A DNA stretch of 64,000 nucleotides from Desulfomarina profundi (GTDB taxonomy: Bacteria > Desulfobacterota > Desulfobulbia > Desulfobulbales > Desulfocapsaceae), in contig NZ_AP024086.1 in the NCBI RefSeq assembly GCF_019703855.1, positions 4,050,501 through 4,114,500 on the forward strand. Direction: 5' to 3'. The notes beneath the pieces were generated by a model, which made no database searches, was not told the origin of the DNA, and saw only the letters and a program-made list of their open reading frames with translations. A program made the translations under genes and the position numbers. Position 1 is the first letter of the stretch. The number at the start of each line of letters is the position of its first letter. Shown here in pieces: positions 57,978-64,000 of the stretch.

Positions 57978-59033
57978 TCATGCTGCCTTTCTTCTTGATA
58001 AAACGTTACGTTTGTAAACCGGGTCATATATTTCTCCATATTTCCACAGACGATGTAGGAGTATTGCTAATTTCCTTCCCACTGCCACTACAGCTTTACG
58101 TCTTGCATTTTTCCCGCCTCTAGATGCCAGACGTAAACCAAAACGTTGCAGGTTACAGTCCTCTCCAAATGGGCCAAGAATATATTGCGCCGAATTTATC
58201 AATAGCTTTCGTAAAAACGGACTGCCAGCTTTGGTTATTCGAAGCTGTTTATCTGTCTCTCCAGATTGATCGCGACGAGGTGTCAGCCCGAGATATGGGC
58301 CAATCTGTCTGCTTTTTCCAAATCTACCAGGATCTTCAACCGTCAACACAAATGCCAGAGCTGTTATAGGACCGACTCCTTTCACTCGCCTGAGCAACTC
58401 TGTCTCAGGATACCGCTCACTGCTGATACTCTCGATTTCTTTATCCAAAGCTTTAATTTGTTCGTTAAGCTGTGCAATGAGTATCAGTACAGGTCCAAGG
58501 CCAAGCTGCAACTGTTGAGGAATATGGGATATAGCCTTTTTATGAAAACATTCTGTGCTACAACTTGGTAACCGCTCACCAAAGGATTTTACAATGCCAC
58601 GAACATGATTAATCTGACTAGAGCGGGTTCTCACCAATAAATCTCTTGAGTGCAATAGTGCAAGATCCGCTTGTACCTGTTCACCTTTATGTTGTATCGG
58701 ATAAAGCAAATTGGGATCGAATCGTGCTATCCTTGCAAGCATTTCAGCATCTCGCTGATCTGTCTTACAATCACTCTCCCATATTGCACGTAGTTTTCTT
58801 GGGTTCCCCACTAAAACATTACAGCCCATGGAGCTCAGGAGTCTACTCATCCATGGGGAATGAGTTCCCGCTTCAATAGCGACCGTAGTTCTTTTATATT
58901 TCCTAAAAAATTTTCTTATGGATTCTACATTGTTGTCTATAGATTTACTCAGCAGGATGGTACCTCTGTCACCCACAATACAAACAAAATTTGTTTTATC
59001 GCCTAAATCCATTCCAATTGTTATACTGTTCAT
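57978..59033 (-). CDS. IS110-family transposase (DEDD recombinase)
   Basis: The 351-residue protein has the N-terminal RuvC-like DEDD domain (IGMDLGDKTNFVCIVG; VAIEAGTHSPWMSRLL; KTDQRDAEMLARIA) and the C-terminal transposase_20 domain with LLRRVKGVGPITALAFVLT and RITKAGSPFLRKLLI. Length and both domains are complete. The ribosome site GGAG lies inside the repeat GGAGAACCAGCC directly before ATG. That repeat can pair with an upstream copy, which may hide the start in read-through RNA. Confidence 0.92.
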   Translation of the reverse strand: MNSITIGMDLGDKTNFVCIVGDRGTILLSKSIDNNVESIRKFFRKYKRTTVAIEAGTHSPWMSRLLSSMGCNVLVGNPRKLRAIWESDCKTDQRDAEMLARIARFDPNLLYPIQHKGEQVQADLALLHSRDLLVRTRSSQINHVRGIVKSFGERLPSCSTECFHKKAISHIPQQLQLGLGPVLILIAQLNEQIKALDKEIESISSERYPETELLRRVKGVGPITALAFVLTVEDPGRFGKSRQIGPYLGLTPRRDQSGETDKQLRITKAGSPFLRKLLINSAQYILGPFGEDCNLQRFGLRLASRGGKNARRKAVVAVGRKLAILLHRLWKYGEIYDPVYKRNVLSRRKAA

Positions 59034-59115
59034 GGCTGGTTCTCCTTTTTTTGCAGCATCATGACTGCGTTTTATAGTTGAGCATGTTCTATAACATAGC
59101 TCGGGAGAACCAGCC
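59034..59115 (-). promoter_or_regulatory. Inverted repeat that can hide the transposase ribosome site
   Basis: On the transcribed strand GGCTGGTTCTCC stands 58 bases before its perfect complement GGAGAACCAGCC, which touches the ATG. A message made from outside the element would fold and block translation; one started between the arms would not. A second small palindrome, ATGTTATAGAACAT, lies between them. Confidence 0.55.
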
Positions 59116-59131
59116 TTCTCATTTTACCTCA

Positions 59132-59535
59132 TCAGTTTTTACCTGCCGTTGCAAGATAATCGGTGATTCGGATTCTGTATTCTACTATATCCTTTCGCAG
59201 AGAGGAGAGACTTGCCATTTTTTCGTCCACACGGGAGATGTGACTGTCCAGTATTTCAATGAGTTTCGGGGTGATTGTTGTAAAATTTTTCTCGTTAATA
59301 TCAAAAATATCAGAGAGTTCCTGGATTTCTTTTAAGGAAATACCCAGGTTTTTCAGTTTCAGGATAAACTTGAGACGGAGAATATCATCCCTGTTATAGC
59401 TCCTGGTTCCCCCCCCAGCCGGTCAGTTTTGCCCATAAGTCCAATTTCTTCATAGTAACGAATCGTACGGGTGGTAATGCCAAGGCTTTTTGCCAGTGCT
59501 CCGATCTGGACCGGTTTGTCTTCTGTGGGGCTCAT
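59132..59535 (-). pseudogene. MerR-family transcription regulator, frameshifted at a run of eight G
   Basis: ATG 59535 (behind AGGAACAGAAC) starts MSPTEDKPVQIGALAKSLGITTRTIRYYEEIGLM, the MerR winged helix. A run of eight C on the plus strand (59409-59416) breaks the frame. One more base joins KTDRLGG to GTRSYNRDDILRLKFILKLKNLGISL and a dimer coiled coil, ending at 59132, about 134 residues. No metal-binding Cys pattern is seen, so an organic or CoA ligand is likely. By position next to the ETF operon and by its motif it probably controls fatty-acid genes. A run of eight may also switch in length. Confidence 0.82.
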
Positions 59536-59593
59536 GTTCTGTTCCTGTATTTCAACGGACTGGTGGGCAGTCATTCAAATCGATTAATTAGTT

Positions 59594-59613
59594 TACCTTT
59601 ACGTAATATGTTC
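59594..59613. promoter_or_regulatory. Operator-like motif upstream of merR
   Basis: GTTTACCTTTACGTAATAT resembles the motif in the ETF-operon promoter (CCTTTACGTAAAC) and the one at 26049. It lies about 60 bases before the merR start, so the regulator may control its own gene. Confidence 0.45.
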
Positions 59614-59719
59614 TTTGCAAAATATCATGAGAGCCGGGGTGCTGTCAATTGAAAAGTAATTTCAATTAAACTGTTTTTTTAGTTGATTGCCTGATCTGGT
59701 AAAAAGGATGCAAATATTC

Positions 59720-59748
59720 TTGACCTTTACGTAAACATTATTTATAAA
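59720..59748 (+). promoter_or_regulatory. Sigma70-like promoter with MerR-type operator for the ETF operon
   Basis: TTGACC (59720-59725), 17 bases, TATAAA (59743-59748). The spacer holds TTTACGTAAA, a near-perfect palindrome. The site lies 80 bases before the ETF oxidoreductase gene. The layout matches the promoter at 25870-25898. Confidence 0.65.
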
Positions 59749-59827
59749 CCTTTTTATATTTTGTGGATTCATGATATGCTGCCGGAAGAGTTATTCAGGC
59801 AATTTGTAACAGTAACTGGAGAAAACA

Positions 59828-61813
59828 ATGGAATTTACACGTGAAATTTACTGGAATGTGGGGCATGGGGTCTGGACGCTGCTGCCCATGTATCTTCTGA
59901 CCCTTGGGGCGTTTTTTGTGCTGATCAAGCTGTTTCTACAACGCATTGCCGTGTATAAACAGGGGTTGCCGCTGGAGCGAACCGATCGTACTGCGGACCG
60001 GATCCAGGGAATGATCACGAAAATACTGTTCCAGCAGAAAGTTATCCGGGTGAGGTGGCCGGGTCTGTTGCATGGCATGTTCTTCTGGGGATTCGGTCTG
60101 CTTTTCATTGGAACCTGCCTTATTGTTGTCCAGGCTGATTTTACAGATCTGCTTTTTGATGTGAAATTCCTGACAGGTACATTTTACAAACTTTTCTCCA
60201 TTGTTCTTGATCTGGCAGGTCTTGTCTGTATTGTCATGCTGGCGGGGTTGCTTGTCAGGCGTTATTTTTTTCCTCCCGAAGGGTTGGAGACGAAAAAAGA
60301 CGATGCTGTCATGCACGGACTGCTTCTTGCCATTCTTCTTACCGGTTTTGTGATCGAAGGGGCCCGGATGGCTGTAACTGAAATGGGTACTCCACTTGCC
60401 AGCTGGTCACCGGTAGGGCTGGGGGTTGCCTCGCTCCTGTCCGGCCTGGGAGAGCCGACCCTTCTTCTCCTGCACAAGGGGACCTGGTGGTTTCATCTTC
60501 TTCTGGTGATGGCTTTCTTTATTTTAATTCCCTCCACTAAATTCCGTCATATCATTACCACCAGTGCCAATTATTTTTTCGAGGATCTGGGACCAAAAGG
60601 AAAACTGGTCAATCTTGACCTGGAAGATGAGGATGCTGAAACATTCGGGGCGACCAACCTGAAGGAACTGACATGGAAGGATATCTTCGACAGTGATGCC
60701 TGCACTCTCTGCAAGCGCTGTCAGGATCGCTGTCCTGCTTACAATACCGGAAAACCGTTATCGCCCATGAAGCTGGTCAACCAGATTGGAGATGCCGCTT
60801 TCAATGATCCGGATGTAAACCTGATTGAACTGATCGGTAAGGATGTGCTCTGGGCCTGTACCACGTGCCGGGCCTGCCAGGAGATCTGTCCTGCATCCAT
60901 TGAACATATAAGCAAAATCGTAGACCTCAGGCGGAGTATGGTCCTGATGGAAGGGGAATTTCCTGGTGATGAGGTAATGACAGCAATGGAAGCCACCGAA
61001 GTCAACGGCAATCCCCTGGGAATCGGTTATGCGGAACGAGGCGAATGGGCGGAAGAGCTGGGTGTGCACGTGCTGGCCGAGGATAAGGAAATCGATGTCC
61101 TCTATTTTGTCGGTTGCTACGGTTCCTTTGATAAGAGAAATATTGCCGTTGCCAAAAGTTTTGTGAAACTGTGTCAGGCGGCGGGAGTCAGGCTCGGCAT
61201 ACTCGGTAAGGAAGAAAAATGCTGTGGCGAACCCATGCGCAAGATGGGTAATGAGTACCTGTACCAGACCCTGGCCATGGAAAATATTGAACTGATAAAC
61301 TTCTATGATATAAAGAAAATAGTCACAACCTGCCCCCACTGCTATAACACGCTTGAAAAAGATTATCGTGATCTCGGTCTTGAGGTTGAGGTGGTAACAT
61401 ACACGGTTTTTCTTGAGGAATTGATTCAGTCTGGCAGGCTGAAGATTCATTCCGAAAACCTCTCCTGTACCTACCATGATTCCTGTTACCTGGGGCGACA
61501 CAACGATATTTATGACGCGCCTCGTTCACTCATCCGTGCCGCAGGTGGCAGCCTGGTTGAAATGAAGAAGAACAGGGCAGAAGCATTTTGCTGCAGTGCC
61601 GGAGGTGGCCGGATAATGGCCGAGGAGAATATCGGTGAGCGGATTAATATCAAGCGGGTCAATATGGCTATGGAAACCGGGGCAGAGATACTGCTGTCCA
61701 ACTGTCCCTTCTGCCTGACCATGTTTGAGGACGGTGTCAAAGGGGCAGAGGTGGAAGAACAGTTAACCCCCAGAGATATTGCCGAAATTCTGGCGGAAAG
61801 GATTCAGGCGTAA
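59828..61813 (+). CDS. ETF:menaquinone oxidoreductase-like membrane FeS protein
   Basis: The 661-residue protein has an N-terminal membrane part of about five helices like the NarI cytochrome b subunit (residues 10-250, for example LLPMYLLTLGAFFVLIKLF and WFHLLLVMAFFILIPSTKF). Two 4Fe-4S motifs follow (CTLCKRCQDRC about 297 and CTTCRACQEIC about 350). Two CCG domains of the HdrD type come last (CVGCYG-like VGCYGSF, CPHCYNTLEKDY; CCSAGGG, SNCPFCLTMF). It takes electrons from acyl-CoA dehydrogenases through EtfAB and gives them to menaquinone. It is in operon with etfB and etfA and is a central link in fatty-acid oxidation. Confidence 0.9.
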   Translation: MEFTREIYWNVGHGVWTLLPMYLLTLGAFFVLIKLFLQRIAVYKQGLPLERTDRTADRIQGMITKILFQQKVIRVRWPGLLHGMFFWGFGLLFIGTCLIVVQADFTDLLFDVKFLTGTFYKLFSIVLDLAGLVCIVMLAGLLVRRYFFPPEGLETKKDDAVMHGLLLAILLTGFVIEGARMAVTEMGTPLASWSPVGLGVASLLSGLGEPTLLLLHKGTWWFHLLLVMAFFILIPSTKFRHIITTSANYFFEDLGPKGKLVNLDLEDEDAETFGATNLKELTWKDIFDSDACTLCKRCQDRCPAYNTGKPLSPMKLVNQIGDAAFNDPDVNLIELIGKDVLWACTTCRACQEICPASIEHISKIVDLRRSMVLMEGEFPGDEVMTAMEATEVNGNPLGIGYAERGEWAEELGVHVLAEDKEIDVLYFVGCYGSFDKRNIAVAKSFVKLCQAAGVRLGILGKEEKCCGEPMRKMGNEYLYQTLAMENIELINFYDIKKIVTTCPHCYNTLEKDYRDLGLEVEVVTYTVFLEELIQSGRLKIHSENLSCTYHDSCYLGRHNDIYDAPRSLIRAAGGSLVEMKKNRAEAFCCSAGGGRIMAEENIGERINIKRVNMAMETGAEILLSNCPFCLTMFEDGVKGAEVEEQLTPRDIAEILAERIQA

Positions 61814-61821
61814 ACCGGCAT

Positions 61822-61842
61822 GGCTGGACCAGATAGCTCAGC
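61822..61842. repeat. Short intergenic repeat, copy 2
   Basis: This matches 27951-27971 with two differences. It is followed by the direct repeat ATGCCCTTTGGGTA (twice between 61850 and 61880). The 169-base gap before etfB holds no gene. Confidence 0.5.
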
Positions 61843-61982
61843 CATTTTATGCCCTTTGGGTATTTATGCCCTTTGGGTACAACAAGCTGATGAAAATCCG
61901 ACTACAGCAATACAATCCTCGAAAGAGGGATTTTTCAGATAACTGTTAAATTACAAAAAACAATCGGAATTGGAGGCAAACA

Positions 61983-62756
61983 ATGAAGATTCTTGTCTGT
62001 ATAAAGCAGGTTCCTGATATGGAATCCAAGTTTAAAGTCGACGACAGCGGGACCTGGTATGACAGGGCCGATCTTGCCTGGAGAATGAACGAATATGATG
62101 AGTATGCTGTAGAGCAGGCTGTACAGTTGAAAGAGCAGGTGGGTGATAGCGATCTCACCGTGCTGTGCATAGGCGGGGATCAGGTCAAGGAAACAATGAA
62201 AAAAGCCCTCGCCATGGGATGTGATCGTGGGGCCCATATTCTCGATGACGAGGTGAGCACCAAGGAACCCTACCAGATTGCCTCCATTATCGCTGAATAT
62301 GCTCAAGATAAAAGCTTTGATCTTATTTTTACCGGTATGCAGTCCCAGGATCGAGGCAGTGGACAGGTGGGTATATTGGTAGCTGAATTTCTGGGACTGC
62401 CTAGTGTTTCCACCATTGTTGACTTTGTGTACGAGGATGGAAAAATCGATGTCAAGCGAGAGCTTGAAGGTGGTGTCAAGGCCTGTGTCGGTCTGTCTGC
62501 ACCCGCCCTGCTAACCTGCCAGCTTGGCCTGAATACTCCACGTTATCCCACGTTGCCCAATATCATGAAGGCCAAGAAAAAAGAACTGCTTTCCATTCCT
62601 GTTGAAGATCTGCTCAAGGTTGAGGCGAGGCAGGAAACTGCCAGGGTGTATTTCCCCGAAAAGAAAGGTGGTGGGCTTGTGCTGGAGGGTGAGGTCGACC
62701 AGCTTGCCGATCAGTTGATTCAGATTTTGAAAGAGAAAACAGGTGTTTTTGCATAA
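61983..62756 (+). CDS. etfB: Electron transfer flavoprotein beta subunit
   Basis: The 257-residue protein begins MKILVCIKQVPDMESKFKVDD, the standard EtfB start, with GGAGGCAAACA before it. Other family segments are WRMNEYDEYAVEQAVQLKE and FTGMQSQDRGSGQVGILVAE (nucleotide binding). With EtfA it carries electrons from FadE to the membrane FeS protein upstream. Confidence 0.95.
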   Translation: MKILVCIKQVPDMESKFKVDDSGTWYDRADLAWRMNEYDEYAVEQAVQLKEQVGDSDLTVLCIGGDQVKETMKKALAMGCDRGAHILDDEVSTKEPYQIASIIAEYAQDKSFDLIFTGMQSQDRGSGQVGILVAEFLGLPSVSTIVDFVYEDGKIDVKRELEGGVKACVGLSAPALLTCQLGLNTPRYPTLPNIMKAKKKELLSIPVEDLLKVEARQETARVYFPEKKGGGLVLEGEVDQLADQLIQILKEKTGVFA

Positions 62757-62767
62757 GGGGGAATGAT

Positions 62768-63685
62768 ATGAAACTGTTACTTATAGCGGAGTACAGAGAT
62801 GGTCAATTGCTGGCGGGTTGGAGTGAACTGCTGGCATTTTCCAGAGAAATGGGTGGAGAAAGTGTGTTTTTCCTGGTCGGCAGCGAAGAACATTTACCGA
62901 CCTGTGACGAAAAACTCTATCTGGCTGACAGTTCTGCCTGTGGTGAATACAATCCCGATCTTCATAAGAAGCTCATCGTTGATATCGTAAACAAAGAGCA
63001 GCCTGACATGGTAGTTTTCAGCCATTCTTCCTATGGTTGGGATCTTGCTCCACGTGTGGCTTTTGCCTTGGGAGCTTCGCAGGTTTCCGAGGTGGTTGAT
63101 GTTTCGGACGGTGTACCTGTGATTCCTGTCTGCAACAGCAAATTGAGGCGTGAGGTGAAAATAAAAACAGATCAGGCCGTAGTCACTCTTCAGGCGGGCG
63201 CTTTTGGCTTGCAGGAAGAGCCATCCGGTACACCTACCGTGGAGAAAATTTCTGTTGACGCTGCCGGAAGGACGACTTTCACCGGGTACGAACAGGCTGA
63301 AAGCGGTGGGGTCGATCTGGCCAAAGCTTCTGTAATTGTCAGCGCTGGTCGTGGAATAGGCAAGCCCGAGAATGTAGAAATGATAGCTGGTCTTGCCAGG
63401 GCTCTTGGTGGTGAATATGGGGCGTCCAGACCTGTTGTTGACTCCGAATGGGTGGAACATAACAGACAGGTAGGTACGACCGGGCAGACTGTCGCTCCCA
63501 AGCTGTATGTTGCCTGTGGTATTTCCGGTGCCATTCAGCACCTTGCCGGCATGAAAAAATCAGAATTTATTGTTGCGGTTAATACCGATAAGGATGCCCC
63601 GGTGGGAGAGGTGGCTGATGTCCTTGTTGTTGCCGATCTCAAACAGTTTGTTCCGGTGTTGACCGAGAAAATAGAGTCCCTGTAA
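62768..63685 (+). CDS. etfA: Electron transfer flavoprotein alpha subunit
   Basis: The 305-residue protein has the FAD-binding C-terminal domain with SAGRGIGKPENVEMI, GASRPVVDSEW, QVGTTGQTVAPKLYVACGISGAIQH and VNTDKDAPVGEVADVLVVADL, all typical. It starts 11 bases after etfB behind AAGGGGG. There is no extra ferredoxin domain, so a bifurcating role is not indicated. Confidence 0.95.
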   Translation: MKLLLIAEYRDGQLLAGWSELLAFSREMGGESVFFLVGSEEHLPTCDEKLYLADSSACGEYNPDLHKKLIVDIVNKEQPDMVVFSHSSYGWDLAPRVAFALGASQVSEVVDVSDGVPVIPVCNSKLRREVKIKTDQAVVTLQAGAFGLQEEPSGTPTVEKISVDAAGRTTFTGYEQAESGGVDLAKASVIVSAGRGIGKPENVEMIAGLARALGGEYGASRPVVDSEWVEHNRQVGTTGQTVAPKLYVACGISGAIQHLAGMKKSEFIVAVNTDKDAPVGEVADVLVVADLKQFVPVLTEKIESL

Positions 63686-63702
63686 ACGTCGGAGCAGCCA
63701 AA

Positions 63703-64000
63703 ATGATAGAATCAGTTTTTCAGGAACTGGCCGAACTGTTCGTGCCGGGCACTGTGACAGAGCCGGTCAGTTTCTATTTTTCCCTGGGTGAGTGTAAAAA
63801 GACGGTGAAATTATCTCCCGATACCTGTCTTGTGGAGGATGGTCGTACGGTTGAAAATGCGGATTGTGTCTGCAAAACCAGTCCCGACTTTTTTATGAAA
63901 ATCTGGCGGGAAGATTATAGACCAGGTATGAAGGATTTCATGACTGGCGTGATAAAATCAAATAATCCTGGTGCGCTGCAGGATTTTCTGCGCTGCTTTG
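63703..64000 (+). CDS. SCP2-like sterol/lipid-carrier protein (partial at right edge)
   Basis: The frame opens at ATG 63703 behind GGAGCAGCC and runs off the window after 99 codons. It reads MIESVFQELAELFVPG, VSFYFSLGECKKTVKLSPDT, then SPDFFMKIWREDYRPGMKDFMTGVIK, a pattern of SCP2 lipid-binding domains. It is 17 bases after etfA, so co-transcribed. It may bind fatty acyl-CoA. Confidence 0.65.
   Translation, partial: MIESVFQELAELFVPGTVTEPVSFYFSLGECKKTVKLSPDTCLVEDGRTVENADCVCKTSPDFFMKIWREDYRPGMKDFMTGVIKSNNPGALQDFLRCF

Larger units (their letters stand above)
57850..59115 (-). mobile_element. IS110-family insertion sequence (ends approximate)
   Basis: The element is defined by one DEDD transposase gene and structured flanks. 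Downstream of the gene an inverted repeat pairs CTGTCAAGGA at 57850-57859 with TCCTTGACAG at 57948-57957. Upstream is a repeat pair GGCTGGTTCTCC/GGAGAACCAGCC at 59034-59045 and 59104-59115. Elements of this family lack simple terminal repeats, so exact ends cannot be set; the left edge may reach toward 57480. It lies only 17 bases from the merR stop. Confidence 0.65.

Overview
The window reads as chromosomal DNA of an anaerobic deltaproteobacterium (Desulfobacterota, probably Desulfobulbales-like; this is inference from gene content, since no rRNA or marker gene is present). Support comes from a fadN-fadA-fadE set, EtfAB next to a membrane FeS oxidoreductase of the ETF:menaquinone type, indolepyruvate:ferredoxin oxidoreductase beside an ADP-forming acyl-CoA synthetase, and many 4Fe-4S proteins. 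No tRNA, rRNA, CRISPR array or integrase gene was seen.

Region 1 (1-15515) is an AT-rich integron gene-cassette array, all in + orientation, without its integrase in view. Six attC-like sites can be read, each an imperfect hairpin. Four show R''-type ends near RYYYAAC and extrahelical bases clearly. Cassettes carry an unknown gene tail, a P-loop NTPase with a small membrane protein (candidate defence pair), a non-coding cassette present twice, an HNH endonuclease with a winged-helix front, and an amidohydrolase plus an outer-membrane barrel protein. Four insertion sequences have invaded the array: two identical IS1182-like elements placed at the CGTT of attC sites, an IS1634-like element inside an attC hairpin, and an IS21-like element that splits the NTPase gene. 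Removing them restores reading frames and attC sites.

Region 2 (15605-36416) is core metabolism. It holds an MscS-like channel, then a reverse operon for oxidative use of aromatic amino acids (aminotransferase, IorA, IorB, ADP-forming CoA ligase). A helix-turn-helix regulator, a thiolase, a long-chain acyl-CoA synthetase, fadN, fadA and fadE follow, then an MBL hydrolase, a DUF4442 thioesterase-like protein and a ferredoxin-domain protein. A pseudouridine synthase-methyltransferase fusion comes next (36439-37986).

Region 3 (38226-57466) is the most unusual part: a long co-directional cluster with an ECF sigma factor, an anti-sigma-like TPR membrane protein, a TPR lipoprotein with a related tail, a His/Ser/Gly-rich secreted protein, and a giant repeat surface protein of about 2,534 residues with an N-terminal LEPR-XLL-like motif. 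After it come a TolC-like channel, a HlyD-like adaptor, a DUF3467-like protein, a GAF/HlyD fusion and a PqqD-M50-HlyD membrane protein. No ABC ATPase is present. This looks like a self-regulated export and display system for the giant protein.

Region 4 (57467-64000) holds an IS110-family element with structured flanks, a MerR regulator, and the operon for the ETF oxidoreductase, EtfB, EtfA and a partial SCP2-like protein. A short palindromic motif lies in sigma70-like promoters of both the acyl-CoA synthetase and the ETF operon, suggesting one fatty-acid regulon under the MerR protein.

Caution: at least nine genes are broken, and every break is repaired by adding one G or C to a G/C run. This points to homopolymer errors in the sequence more than to real pseudogenes.
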